Shown one piece after another: positions 15,951-25,057 of a DNA stretch of 64,000 nucleotides (its first letter is position 1; each line of letters starts with the position of its first letter). This stretch comes from Planctomycetaceae bacterium. GTDB taxonomy: Bacteria > Planctomycetota > Planctomycetia > Gemmatales > Gemmataceae. A program made the position numbers and the translations under genes. The notes under the pieces are model-generated. The model ran no database searches. It was not told the DNA's origin and worked only from the letters and a program-made list of their open reading frames with translations. The stretch covers positions 62,001-126,000 of the forward strand of contig PNLP01000015.1 in NCBI GenBank assembly GCA_013823135.1. The letters run 5' to 3'.

Positions 15951-18494
15951 TCACGGCTTCTTCGGTGGCTCTTCCTTCTTCGGTTCTTCCTTCTTGGGGG
16001 CGGGTGCGCCGCCGGCCGCGGCGGCCTTCTCGCGCTCCTCCTGCTCCAGTCGCAGTTGCTCCAGCCGCGTCAGGCGCTTCGGCGGCGGCTGGTTCGCCAT
16101 CGGCATCGGCGGGGGCGTCGTGGCCGCCGGGTTCGGCATCGGCGGCGCCACCGCGGCGACCTTCGGCGGCAGTGGCACGTCGATGCGGAGTTCCGTGCCG
16201 CCGACTTTCCCCGTGATGAGTTCGCCGCCCCTGTCGATCACGACCTGGGCGAAGATGCCGCCGTGCTTGCCGACCGGGCTCGTCTTGTCGGCGACGATCG
16301 GGAACGCGATCTCCTTCGTGTCCTTCGTCAATTCCATCACCTGCGTCGTGACCTTCGCGGGGAGGCCGTAGATCGTCACCTTCGCCTTGCCCTCGAACGG
16401 TGTCACCACCGCGACTTTGCAGAACAGTTGAGTCGTCTGGCCCTGTTCCACCGCGGGGCGTTCCATCGTCATCGTCACCAGTGGCGCGGCCACTTCGAGC
16501 GTGAACAACTGACTCGACGTCCACACCGGCCCCTTGCCCGCGTCGGCCACGGCGGTCACGGCCGTCTTCCACTTCCGCGGCGCGGCGGTCGGGGCCGCGT
16601 TCATCGGCAGCACGCACTCCGACGCTTCCGGCGGAATCACGGCCGAGCCCTGAATGCCCAGCCCCGGCGGCGTCCACAGCGGGAACACGGTGATCGGCCC
16701 CTTGAAGCCCTCGGCACGTTTCGCCACGATCCGCAGGTTGAACACCCCGTTCTGCACGAGCGGCACCTTCGGCTCGACGACCTCAATCGAGTACGGGGCG
16801 GCCTCCGCGACCGCGATGGCCGTGCGGTCGGTGTTGTGCCGCGTGTACACCGTCTGGCCCGGCTGACCCACCACGAACGCCGCGTCGAACGCCGTCTTGC
16901 ACGGCACCTTCACCATCGGGTCGGCGTGCGTCGCGGTGATCGTCGTGAGGAAGCCGCCTGGCACGGCCGCGGGCGTGGCCTCGAACACGGCTGGCACCAC
17001 GTTCAGCCCCGCGTCCATCTGGTCGGCGGCGAGCGTGACGCCCGGCGGAAGCTGGCCCATGCCCATCACGAGCGGGCCACCGAACTCGGCACGGTTGGCG
17101 ATCAGTAGCGATGCGTAGCGGCCGCCCTTCGGCACCGTGATCGTCTGGCGGTCCTGGTTCGCGGGGTTGTTGCCGTCCACGCGCGGAATCGTCGTCGTAA
17201 TCGACGGCGCGACGGGCGTCAGTTCGACGCGGTAGAAGTAATCCGGGCCGCCCTTGCGCAGGTGGTCGTGAACCCACAGCGTGTAGATGCCGTCCTCGGG
17301 GATCGTGAGGCGGAACGAACTGTCCGGGCCACCGGCGTCGTCGTTGCTGGCGAGCGCGGCACCGGCGGCGTTTCCGAAGTACAGCACCGGGTCGAGCGGC
17401 GAGCCGAGCGCACGGGCGTGGCAGCGGGCATCGAAGACCTGCCCCTTCTTGCCGGCGAACTTGAAGTAATCGACCTCGCCCGCCGCGGCGATCACGCCGT
17501 TGAACGCGGCGGGCGCTGCTGGCGGAGGCACGGCGGCGCCGGGGCTCGCGGTCGCAGCCGCGTTGTTGCCGGCCGACTCGAACACGTTGGGCGCATCGAC
17601 GAGGCGAAACTTGAAACCGGTCGGGCTGACGCCTTCCGGCGTCTGGCAGTGCATGCGCCACGTACCGTTGCCGTCGTCGGCCGGGAGCTTCACCTTTTGC
17701 TTGATCGGGCCACTGGGGTCGCCCAAGAACGTGAGTTCCAGCTCCTCGCCGGGCTTGCCGCCCGCGGGGACGACAGCCGTGGGTCGCGGGAAGTTGCCGA
17801 CGTGCAGCCGGTACTGGCACGCACCGTTGCCTCCGTAGGCGCTCTCGCGGATCTGCACGATGTACCGGCCGTCGGCCGGAATCACGACTGAGCAGCCGCC
17901 GTCTTGCTGCGTCATCGGCGAGTCGTCGCCCGTCGCCAGCTCAAAGCGCTTCGCATCAAGAATCGCGACATACGGGTCGAAGAACGCGACGCCGAGCCGC
18001 ATGCCTTCCACTTCGACCGAAAGGCGTTGCCCCTTCTTGCACTCGACGGCGTAGAAGTCCTGGTCCTCGGCCTGCACCACACCGTGAACCGTGACGTTCA
18101 GCGCGATGGTTTGCGGCTTGTCGAACTCGCTGTTCGGCTCGAGTTCCTCAACGACCGGCAGCGCGCCGACCCAGAACGCCCGCACTTCACTGACGCCGCT
18201 CGCGGTGCGGACGCGGAAGGCGTGCTCGCCGAGTCGGCAGTCGGGGGCGATGGCGACTGTCACCTTGAGCGTGGCGTCGTTCACCATCTCCATCTTCTTG
18301 ACCGCGACGCCGGGGTAGTAGACGAGGACTTCCTGTGCGTCGGTGAGACGCGCCCCGGCGAACGTGAGGACGGCCTCGGTGCCGCGCTGCGCCCCGCGGG
18401 GCTGGATGACGCCGAGGGACGGCGAAGCAGCGAAAACCGGATCGCACGCAAAGCCGCCAAGAACGCAAAGGGAAACCAGAATACGGAACGTCAT
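15951..18494 (-). CDS. Secreted PPC/Ig-like domain protein of the DUF1501 cluster
   Basis: An 847-residue exported beta-rich protein. It begins with an IPT/TIG-like domain (PSLGVIQPRGAQRGTEAVLTFAG) and contains two pre-peptidase C-terminal-like (PPC) units: VEELEPNSEFDKPQTI...VQAEDQDFYAVECKKGQRLSV at about residues 115-160, and GVIAAAGEVDYFKFAGKKGQVF at about 330-350. A long Ig-like C-terminal half follows, ending in a Lys/Pro/Glu tail. PPC domains in planctomycetes are thought to bind ligands at the cell surface. It lies between the DUF1501 gene (62 bp upstream) and the toxin-antitoxin pair, on the same strand as the cytochromes. The signal-peptide core (residues 7-17) is encoded by one arm of a CGCAAAG repeat. 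Confidence 0.85.
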   Translation of the reverse strand: MTFRILVSLCVLGGFACDPVFAASPSLGVIQPRGAQRGTEAVLTFAGARLTDAQEVLVYYPGVAVKKMEMVNDATLKVTVAIAPDCRLGEHAFRVRTASGVSEVRAFWVGALPVVEELEPNSEFDKPQTIALNVTVHGVVQAEDQDFYAVECKKGQRLSVEVEGMRLGVAFFDPYVAILDAKRFELATGDDSPMTQQDGGCSVVIPADGRYIVQIRESAYGGNGACQYRLHVGNFPRPTAVVPAGGKPGEELELTFLGDPSGPIKQKVKLPADDGNGTWRMHCQTPEGVSPTGFKFRLVDAPNVFESAGNNAAATASPGAAVPPPAAPAAFNGVIAAAGEVDYFKFAGKKGQVFDARCHARALGSPLDPVLYFGNAAGAALASNDDAGGPDSSFRLTIPEDGIYTLWVHDHLRKGGPDYFYRVELTPVAPSITTTIPRVDGNNPANQDRQTITVPKGGRYASLLIANRAEFGGPLVMGMGQLPPGVTLAADQMDAGLNVVPAVFEATPAAVPGGFLTTITATHADPMVKVPCKTAFDAAFVVGQPGQTVYTRHNTDRTAIAVAEAAPYSIEVVEPKVPLVQNGVFNLRIVAKRAEGFKGPITVFPLWTPPGLGIQGSAVIPPEASECVLPMNAAPTAAPRKWKTAVTAVADAGKGPVWTSSQLFTLEVAAPLVTMTMERPAVEQGQTTQLFCKVAVVTPFEGKAKVTIYGLPAKVTTQVMELTKDTKEIAFPIVADKTSPVGKHGGIFAQVVIDRGGELITGKVGGTELRIDVPLPPKVAAVAPPMPNPAATTPPPMPMANQPPPKRLTRLEQLRLEQEEREKAAAAGGAPAPKKEEPKKEEPPKKP

Positions 18495-18543
18495 GGTGCT
18501 GACTCCTGCTGCTTCTCTCTTTGCGACTTTGCGGCTTTGCGTG
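18445..18543. repeat. Inverted CGCAAAG repeat over the PPC gene start
   Basis: The left arm (18445-18473, core ACGCAAAGCCGCCAAG) lies inside the signal-peptide codons of the PPC gene; the right arm (18514-18543, TTTGCGGCTTTGCGT) lies in its 5' leader. The arms are near-complementary, so the mRNA leader could fold over the start codon. Confidence 0.7.
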
Positions 18544-18555
18544 AGACAACTTCTC

Positions 18556-19869
18556 TTACGCCAGCAGTTCCTTGCGCGTGTGGCCCTCGCGCACGATGTC
18601 GATCGGCCGGTCGCCCGGCGACATCAGCTTCTTGTCGGCGTCGATGCCCAGGCAGTGGTAGACCGTGTGTGCCAGGTCTTCCACGGTCAGGCCGTCCTCT
18701 TCCGGCTCAGAGGCGGTCGCGTCGGACTTGCCGTAGATGAAGCCCTTCTTGACGCCGCCGCCGGCCAGCACCACGCTGAACACCTTTGGCCAGTGGTCGC
18801 GACCCGCCGTCGCGTTGATCTTCGGCGTGCGGCCGAACTCGCTCGAAATCATGATGAGCGTGCTGTCGAGCAGCCCGCGGGTTTGCAGGTCGGTCAACAG
18901 TGCGGCGTATGCCTGGTCGAACTGCGGGAGCTGGTTCTTCGTGCCGGCGACGATGCCGCCGTGCAGGTCCCAGCCGCCGTAGGTCAGCGTCACGAACCGC
19001 ACGCCGCTCTCCACGAGCCGGCGAGCCATGAGCAACCGCTGACCCGCTGCGTTGCGGCCGTACTCGTCGCGGAGTTTCGCCGGTTCCGCGTTGATGTCGA
19101 ACGCGGCGCGTGCCTTCTCGCTGCTGATGAGCCCGTAAGCACGCTGGTAGAAGGTGTCCATCGCGTCGAGGTTGTCCGACTTCTCCTTGCCGGTGAAGTG
19201 CGCGTTCACGGCGTCGAGCATGCCGCGGCGGGTCGTGAAGCGGTCGGGGGTCACGCCTCCCGGAAGCGTCAGGTCCTGCACGCGGAAGCCGCCGTTCGCC
19301 GGGTCGCTGCCGAGGCTGAACGGAGCGAAGCTGCTGCTGAGGTAGCCGCTGCCCGCATCCTGGGCGGGTTGGCTCGGCACCGCGACATACGGCGGAAGGT
19401 TGTTCCTCACGCCGAGTTCGTGGCTCACGACGCTACCCATGCTCGGGAACTTCAGCGCCGGGCTCGGGCGGTAGCCGGTGAACATGTTGTGCGTGCCGCG
19501 CTCGTGGGCCGCCTCGCCGTGCGTCATCGCGCGGGCGACGGTGATCTTGTCGGCGAGGGCGGCCGTCTTCGGCAGGCACTCGTTGAACTGCACGCCCTCG
19601 AGCTTGGTCTGGATGGTGCCCATCTGCCCGCGGTACTCGACCGGCGCGAACGGCTTGGGGTCGAAGCTCTCCTGGTGGGCCATGCCGCCGGGCAGGAAGA
19701 TGTGAATGCACGCCTCGGCCTTGGGCTTCTTCGCGCCGGGCGCCGCGGGGTCGGCGGCTTGCAACCGCATGTATTGATCGAGTGTGAGGCCGAGCGCGCC
19801 GATGGCCCCGACGTGCATGAAGTTGCGGCGGTTCAACGGGGAACCCATGCAACGGCTCAACAAATTCAT
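18556..19869 (-). CDS. DUF1501 protein (alkaline-phosphatase-like fold)
   Basis: A 437-residue exported protein of the DUF1501 family, which has an alkaline phosphatase/sulfatase-like fold. NRRNFMHVGAIGALGL is a twin-arginine signal. Family landmarks are FLPGGMAHQESFDPKP, SSEFGRTPKINATAGRDHW and VLAGGGVKKGF. The start at 19869 has AGGAG upstream and gives the shortest leader before the Tat motif. It is the promoter-proximal gene of the minus-strand cluster (DUF1501, PPC, TA pair, DUF1553 and, beyond the insertion, the WD40 cytochrome). Activity is unproven; the fold suggests hydrolysis of sulfate or phosphate esters. Confidence 0.9.
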   Translation of the reverse strand: MNLLSRCMGSPLNRRNFMHVGAIGALGLTLDQYMRLQAADPAAPGAKKPKAEACIHIFLPGGMAHQESFDPKPFAPVEYRGQMGTIQTKLEGVQFNECLPKTAALADKITVARAMTHGEAAHERGTHNMFTGYRPSPALKFPSMGSVVSHELGVRNNLPPYVAVPSQPAQDAGSGYLSSSFAPFSLGSDPANGGFRVQDLTLPGGVTPDRFTTRRGMLDAVNAHFTGKEKSDNLDAMDTFYQRAYGLISSEKARAAFDINAEPAKLRDEYGRNAAGQRLLMARRLVESGVRFVTLTYGGWDLHGGIVAGTKNQLPQFDQAYAALLTDLQTRGLLDSTLIMISSEFGRTPKINATAGRDHWPKVFSVVLAGGGVKKGFIYGKSDATASEPEEDGLTVEDLAHTVYHCLGIDADKKLMSPGDRPIDIVREGHTRKELLA

Positions 19870-20066
19870 GGCGGACTCCTGTCGGGGTCGGGTTGGTTGT
19901 AAGTGCGGCAAGATCAATCGAGCGACGCAGTGGTCGCTTTGGGCAAGCCCGGAACACGTTCCGGGTGAGAGGTAGGCAGCGCAAGCAGTTCCGAGGACGA
20001 CGTGGCAGCGTCATTCTCGCAAGTTAAGGGTAGTCGGCCGAAGGATCTGCGTCAATTACGGATTTC

Positions 20067-20110
20067 TGCCGCTTGCGGCTTCGCGGCACACCGCGAAGCC
20101 GCAAGCGGCA
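20067..20110 (-). terminator. 20-bp perfect hairpin 3' of ridA
   Basis: A perfect 20-bp stem closed by a 4-nt CACA loop; the arms begin TGCCGCTTGCGG and end CCGCAAGCGGCA. It lies 7 bp beyond the ridA stop codon. The same GCCGCTTGCGGCTTCGC sequence recurs at 26414 and 60896 (family D), so it is both a repeat element and a likely terminator. Confidence 0.75.
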
Positions 20111-20117
20111 ACACAAT

Positions 20118-20585
20118 TCACTCCACCTCGAAGATGCACTCGATCTCGACGGCGATGTTCCCGGGCAGCGAGTTGTGGCCCACGGCGCTGCGGGCACCGA
20201 TGCCAGCTTCTTCGCCGAACACGTCCTTCATCAGTTCCGAGAAGCCGTTGATGACCTTCGGCTGGTCGAGGAAGTCGTCGGTGCAGTTCACCATGCCGAA
20301 GGTCTTGATGAGCCGCTTCACCTTGTTCAGCGAGCCGAGTGTATCCTTCACCGTGGCGAGGATCGCCAGCCCGACCTGCTTCGCCGCTTCCTTGCCTTGT
20401 TCAAGCGTCATGTCCTTGCCGAGTCGGCCAAGGATCAGCGTCTTGTCATTCTTCAGCGGTCCGTGACCGGAGACGAACAGCAGGTTGCCGTACTTCACGG
20501 CGGTCTTGTAGACCGCCACGGGCTTGGGGGCTGGCGGGAGGGTCAGGTGAAGTTCCTGAATCCGCTTTTCGGCGTCGCTGGCCAT
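20118..20585 (-). CDS. RidA/YjgF family protein
   Basis: A 155-residue RidA-superfamily protein; family members hydrolyse reactive enamines/imines produced by PLP enzymes. The long variant starts ASDAEKRIQELHLTLPPAPKPVAVYKTAVKYGNLLFVSGHGP and ends with the conserved ARSAVGHNSLPGNIAVEIE. The start at 20585 (MASDAEK) avoids an unsupported 11-codon extension. It lies in the divergent region of the surface-protein cluster and is probably unrelated to it. Its 3' end is marked by the 20-bp hairpin at 20067. Confidence 0.85.
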   Translation of the reverse strand: MASDAEKRIQELHLTLPPAPKPVAVYKTAVKYGNLLFVSGHGPLKNDKTLILGRLGKDMTLEQGKEAAKQVGLAILATVKDTLGSLNKVKRLIKTFGMVNCTDDFLDQPKVINGFSELMKDVFGEEAGIGARSAVGHNSLPGNIAVEIECIFEVE

Positions 20586-20753
20586 CGTCAATTCTCCAGG
20601 GTGCAGGGAAAGGGTCACGGGATAACGCTTGGTATACCCGATTCGTGTGAGCCAAAGAAGGGTTTCGGAAAGTCACGGACTTTTCATTCCCTTTCGTTGG
20701 TAATGTGGTTAAATAAAAGTTCTGCCCTGCTTCGGGCTGCCACCGGAGCCGCC

Positions 20754-22982
20754 ATGCCGGCCATTCGATACCTCCCCGTTGTCGCAATATTCCTTCTCCA
20801 CACCCCGGCACGCGCCGCGGACGACATCGACTACGGTCGCGACATTCGACCCATTCTGTCGAACAAGTGCTTCAAGTGCCACGGCCCCGCCACCCAGAAG
20901 GGGAAACTGCGCCTCGATGATCGCGCCGCGGCCATCGACAAGGAAGCAATCATGCCCGGCAAGCCCGCCGACAGCGAGTTGCTGAAACGCCTCACTCTCC
21001 CGGATTCAGATGAACGCCGGATGCCGCCCGTCGAGATCGGCGACCGCCTCACCGCGGATGAGATCGCGAAGCTCACCGCGTGGATCAAGCAAGGCGCGGA
21101 GTACAAACCGCACTGGGCGTTCATTCCCCCGAAACGGCCCACCGTACCGGAAACACCAAACACGAAACACCAAACACTCAACACCATCGACCGCTTTGTC
21201 GTGGCGAAGCTGAGTGACAGCGGGCTGTCACTATCGCCCGAAGCGGACAAAGCCACGCTCATTCGCCGCGTCACCCTCGACCTCACGGGACTGTTGCCCA
21301 CGCCGAAGGAAGTCGATGACTTCGTGAAAGACGATTCGCCGCAGGCTTACGAGAAGGTTGTCGATCGGTTGCTCGCATCGCCACACTACGGCGAACGGCA
21401 GGCACGGCACTGGCTCGACCTCGCCCGCTATGCCGACAGCAACGGCTACACCATCGACGGCGCACGGCAAATCTGGCCATACCGCGACTGGGTGATCAAG
21501 GCGCTGAACGCCGACATGCCGTTCGATCAGTTCACGCGGGAGCAACTCGCCGGCGACCTGCTGCCGAAGGCGACGCTCGACCAGAAGATCGCGACGGGCT
21601 TCCACCGCAACACGTCGTTCAACGAGGAAGGCGGCACCGACGCCGAGCAGTTCCGCGTCGAACGCACGGTCGATCGCGCGAACACGACCGCGGCCGTGTG
21701 GCTCGGCCTCACGATGGGTTGCTCGCAGTGCCACGACCACAAGTACGATCCGCTCTCGCAGAAGGACTACTACCGCCTCTATGCGTTCTTCGACTCGTGC
21801 GACGAACCCACGATGCCAGTCGGCGGCCCGCCCGATCTGGAAGAGACGATCGCCAAGTTGAAGCACATGGAGGCGTACATCCAGAAGAACGGCGGCAGTC
21901 GCGAGGATATCGCGATCATCCAGGGCCAGATCAAGCGGTTGCAGGGGAAGGTGCCGACGACGCTCGTGATGCGAGAACGGCCGAAAGCACGCGAGACGCA
22001 CGTGCAGATTCGCGGCGACTTCCTCCGCAAGGGCGACGTGGTACGTGCTGCGTTCCCATCGGCGATCAGCGCGACCGCGAAGTCGCCGAGCAAGCTCACA
22101 CGACTCGATCTGGCGAAATGGCTGACGAGTGCCGAGAACCCACTCACGGCTCGCGTGACTGTGAACCGCGAGTGGCAGAAGTTCTTCGGCCGCGGGATCG
22201 TGGAAACCGAGAACGACTTCGGCTACCAGGGTAACTTCCCCACGCACCCCGAGCTATTGGATTGGCTTGCGGTGGAGTTCATGAGTCCCACAAAGCCCAC
22301 GGACAGCCGTCCGTGGGCGTTCAAACCACTCCATCGCCTCATCGTGACATCCGCAACCTACCGCCAGTCCTCGGCGGCTCGTCGTGATCTCGCGGAAAAG
22401 GATCCCCGCAACTTGCTGCTCGGTCGGCAGACGCGGTTGCGGCTCGAAGCGGAGATCATCCGCGATGCGTCGTTGTGTGCCAGCGGGCAGTTCAGCCCGA
22501 AGGTCGGCGGGCCGGGCGTGTTCCCCCCGCAACCGAAGGAAGTGTTCCTGTTCACGCAGAGCAACCACGCATGGGTCGAGAGCAAGGGACCGGACCGCTA
22601 CCGTCGCGGCATGTACACCTACATCTGGCGGCAATCGCAGCACCACTTGCTGACGACGTTCGACGCCGCCGACGCCCAGACCGCCTGCACGAAGCGCAAC
22701 CGCAGCAACACGCCGTTGCAGGCGTTGCACATGGCGAACGACCCGGTGTTCGCGGAGTTGGCCGACTTCCTGGGCCAGCGGATCGTGAAGGAAGGCCCGG
22801 CCGACGACGTGGGCAAGATCGCGTTCGCCTACCGGGTGTGCTTCTCGCGCAACCCAACCTCATCGGAATCCGAGCGTGTGCTGGCGTACCTCGACGCAAA
22901 GCGCAAGGCCGACCCCAAGACCGCCTGGACCGCCGTTGCCCGCGTGCTGATGAACCTCGACGAGTTCATTACACGGGAGTGA
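20754..22982 (+). CDS. DUF1549/DUF1553 planctomycete cytochrome
   Basis: A 742-residue secreted protein. A signal peptide ends near ARAAD; the cytochrome-like domain has CFKCHGP (C39, C42, H43) with the typical KGKLRLDD continuation. DUF1549 contains CSQCHDHKYDPLSQKDYYRLYAFFD, and the C-terminal DUF1553 has LDLAKWLTSAENPLTARVTVNREWQKFFGRG. The start at 20754 gives the best signal peptide; an in-frame ATG at 20703 is possible. It opens the plus-strand half of the cluster, before a DUF1501 gene. Within DUF1553 the segment SPTKPTDSRP interrupts a block that is otherwise conserved in the paralogue at 26452, and is encoded by a perfect palindrome at 22296-22319. Confidence 0.9.
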   Translation: MPAIRYLPVVAIFLLHTPARAADDIDYGRDIRPILSNKCFKCHGPATQKGKLRLDDRAAAIDKEAIMPGKPADSELLKRLTLPDSDERRMPPVEIGDRLTADEIAKLTAWIKQGAEYKPHWAFIPPKRPTVPETPNTKHQTLNTIDRFVVAKLSDSGLSLSPEADKATLIRRVTLDLTGLLPTPKEVDDFVKDDSPQAYEKVVDRLLASPHYGERQARHWLDLARYADSNGYTIDGARQIWPYRDWVIKALNADMPFDQFTREQLAGDLLPKATLDQKIATGFHRNTSFNEEGGTDAEQFRVERTVDRANTTAAVWLGLTMGCSQCHDHKYDPLSQKDYYRLYAFFDSCDEPTMPVGGPPDLEETIAKLKHMEAYIQKNGGSREDIAIIQGQIKRLQGKVPTTLVMRERPKARETHVQIRGDFLRKGDVVRAAFPSAISATAKSPSKLTRLDLAKWLTSAENPLTARVTVNREWQKFFGRGIVETENDFGYQGNFPTHPELLDWLAVEFMSPTKPTDSRPWAFKPLHRLIVTSATYRQSSAARRDLAEKDPRNLLLGRQTRLRLEAEIIRDASLCASGQFSPKVGGPGVFPPQPKEVFLFTQSNHAWVESKGPDRYRRGMYTYIWRQSQHHLLTTFDAADAQTACTKRNRSNTPLQALHMANDPVFAELADFLGQRIVKEGPADDVGKIAFAYRVCFSRNPTSSESERVLAYLDAKRKADPKTAWTAVARVLMNLDEFITRE
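22296..22319. repeat. Palindrome inside DUF1553 coding sequence
   Basis: GCCCACGGAC / GTCCGTGGGC form a perfect 10-bp stem with a 4-nt loop within the open reading frame at 20754. It resembles the intergenic AGCCCAC-type palindromes in this window and encodes residues with no counterpart in the paralogue. Confidence 0.75.
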
Positions 22983-22993
22983 AGCCGGGTTTT

Positions 22994-23147
22994 CGCCCCA
23001 ACGGGGCGGCAGACAATAGCCCAGGGCGTAAGCCCTGGGTACCCGACGCCAAGCCAAACGCCGGAGCCCCAACGGGGCGACAGAATATCCCTAGCTTTCC
23101 CAGGGCTTACGCCCTGGGCTACTATCTCCCGCCCCGTTGGGGCGAAG
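22994..23147. repeat. Family A double repeat between cytochrome and DUF1501 genes
   Basis: Two head-to-head units fill the intergenic region: GCCCCAACGGGGCGGCAG then TAGCCCAGGGCGTAAGCCC, followed by the inverse order ending GCCCCGTTGGGGCG. It could fold as one large hairpin in the mRNA between two cluster genes. Confidence 0.85.
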
Positions 23148-23172
23148 ACCGTCCCTTCGGGACCGAATACAC

Positions 23173-24612
23173 ATGACTCCCCACGACATGGACAACGCGT
23201 TGACACTCGCCCGCACGCGGCGGCACTTCTTCCACGATTGCGGCGTCGGCGTCGGGTCGATGGCGCTCGCGTCGCTGCTGGCACGCGATGCCGGCGCTGT
23301 GCCCGAGCGCAAAGACCCGCTCGTGCCGAAGAAGCCGCACTTCCCCGCGAAGGCCAAGGCCGTCATCTTCCTGTTCATGGCGGGCGCGCCGAGCCAGCTC
23401 GAACTTTTCGAGCCGAAGCCGAAGCTCAACGAACTCAGCGGCCAGAAGGTGCCCGAGTCGTTCACCATGGGCAAGCGGTTCGCGTTCATCAAGGGCGACG
23501 CCAAGATCCTCGGCACGAACCGCAAGTTCAACAAGGCCGGCAAGTGCGGAATGGACGTCAGCGAGTTGCTGCCACACCACGCCGAAGTGGCCGACGAACT
23601 GTGCTGGATTCGCAGCATGAAGACGGACGTGTTCAACCACGGCCCCGCGAAGTGCTTCGTCAACACGGGCTCGCCGCAGTTCGGCCGCCCGAGCATGGGT
23701 TCGTGGCTCACCTACGGCCTCGGCTCTGAGTGCGACAGCCTGCCGGGGTTCGTCGTATTGCAATCGGGTCCGCGAGGTCCGCGTGGCGGCGCGAGCCTCT
23801 ACGGTTCCGGGTTCCTGCCGAGCATCTATCAAGGCGTGCCGTTCCTACGCGGATCGAGCCCGATTCTCGACCTTGCCCCGCCGCCCGGCGTGGACCTTAA
23901 GAAGCAGGGTGAGTTCGTCGATGCGGTCAAAGACCTGAACAAACTGCGGCTCGATGCCACGGGTGACCCCGAGATTGCGACCCGCATCGCGGCGTATGAA
24001 ATGGCGTTCCGGATGCAGACGTCGGCTCCGGAACTCACCGACCTCTCGAAGGAAGACAAGAAAACGCTCGACCTGTACGGCGTCACGCCGGGGAAGCCGA
24101 GCTTCGGCACGAACTGCCTGCTGGCTCGGCGGCTCGTGCAACGCGGCGTGCGCTTCGTGCAGCTTTACCACACCGACTGGGACATGCACGGCGGCGGCCT
24201 CGACCTGGGCAAGCCGCTCGACAACATTTGCAAGGAGATCGACCAGCCGTGTGCGGCGCTGGTGAAGGATCTGAAACGGATGGGCCTGCTCGATAGCACA
24301 ATCGTGGTGTGGGGCGGCGAGTTTGGCCGCACGCCGATGGGCGAAACCCGCGAGACGATCGGCCGCGACCACCACATCGACGCCTACACAATGTGGGTCG
24401 CCGGCGGCGGCTTCAAGCCTGGGATGATCCACGGGCAGACCGACGAGATCGGTTACAACGTGACGGAGAACCCGGTTCACGTTCACGATTTGCAGGCGAC
24501 GATCCTGAACCAGATGGGCATGGACCACACGAAACTGACCTACCGCTTCCAGGGCCGCGACTATCGCCTCACCGACGTCCACGGCCACGTCGTTAAGGAA
24601 GTATTGGTGTAG
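23173..24612 (+). CDS. DUF1501 protein
   Basis: A 479-residue DUF1501 protein with a Tat-like N-terminus (TRRHFFHDCGVGVGSMALASLL). Landmarks are FMAGAPSQLELFEPKP, VVWGGEFGRTPMGE and GRDHHIDAYTMWVAGGGFKPG, the metal/active-site region of the family. The start at 23173 follows the flanking repeat directly; ATG at 23188 (MDNALT) is a possible alternative. It pairs with the cytochrome gene upstream, the usual DUF1549/DUF1553 then DUF1501 order. Probably secreted folded through Tat; the substrate is unknown. Confidence 0.9.
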   Translation: MTPHDMDNALTLARTRRHFFHDCGVGVGSMALASLLARDAGAVPERKDPLVPKKPHFPAKAKAVIFLFMAGAPSQLELFEPKPKLNELSGQKVPESFTMGKRFAFIKGDAKILGTNRKFNKAGKCGMDVSELLPHHAEVADELCWIRSMKTDVFNHGPAKCFVNTGSPQFGRPSMGSWLTYGLGSECDSLPGFVVLQSGPRGPRGGASLYGSGFLPSIYQGVPFLRGSSPILDLAPPPGVDLKKQGEFVDAVKDLNKLRLDATGDPEIATRIAAYEMAFRMQTSAPELTDLSKEDKKTLDLYGVTPGKPSFGTNCLLARRLVQRGVRFVQLYHTDWDMHGGGLDLGKPLDNICKEIDQPCAALVKDLKRMGLLDSTIVVWGGEFGRTPMGETRETIGRDHHIDAYTMWVAGGGFKPGMIHGQTDEIGYNVTENPVHVHDLQATILNQMGMDHTKLTYRFQGRDYRLTDVHGHVVKEVLV

Positions 24613-24628
24613 AGCCGGAGGGCAGTCT

Positions 24629-24940
24629 GTGGACATTGACCGCGAGGGCGTGGAAGTCGCAGTTCGAGATTACGTGCGTCAATACGGTCGGTTCGATAGT
24701 GTCGAGGTTGTGCTGGATATCCACGAAATCAACGATGCGAATAGCGACGCGATCATCGAAGGTTGGCAGGTCACTGTGAAACCGTCACTTGCTTACCTAC
24801 GGGGTCTGAGTTCCTACTTTCGCCGTCGCCGCTCCCAACCAACAATGGCGTTGTTTGTCGATCATGCTGACGGGCGAATTCATCAAATTCCGTCGGCTGG
24901 ATTGCGTGGATTGATTGCACAGTTACGAGGGCGGCTGTAG
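24629..24940 (+). CDS. Small hypothetical protein within the cluster
   Basis: A 103-residue ORF starting at GTG 16 bp after the DUF1501 stop. It is not recognised. An acidic N-terminal half (GVEVAVRDYVRQYGRFDSVEVVLDI) precedes a short basic patch (YFRRRRSQP) and a hydrophobic turn. There is no signal peptide, unlike its large neighbours, so it would act in the cytoplasm. Codon third positions are less GC-biased than in the flanking genes, suggesting later arrival. It could be a small regulatory protein; there is no further evidence. Confidence 0.5.
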   Translation: MDIDREGVEVAVRDYVRQYGRFDSVEVVLDIHEINDANSDAIIEGWQVTVKPSLAYLRGLSSYFRRRRSQPTMALFVDHADGRIHQIPSAGLRGLIAQLRGRL

Positions 24941-25057
24941 GCAATCAAGATCGGCCGGCTCCTTTCGCTTTCTTCTTGAACCTCGCTCGCCGCCGGGGTA
25001 CGCTCCATTCACTGCCGGTTCGCTCGCCTCAATCCCTCCCTTCCCGGAATTACTCCC

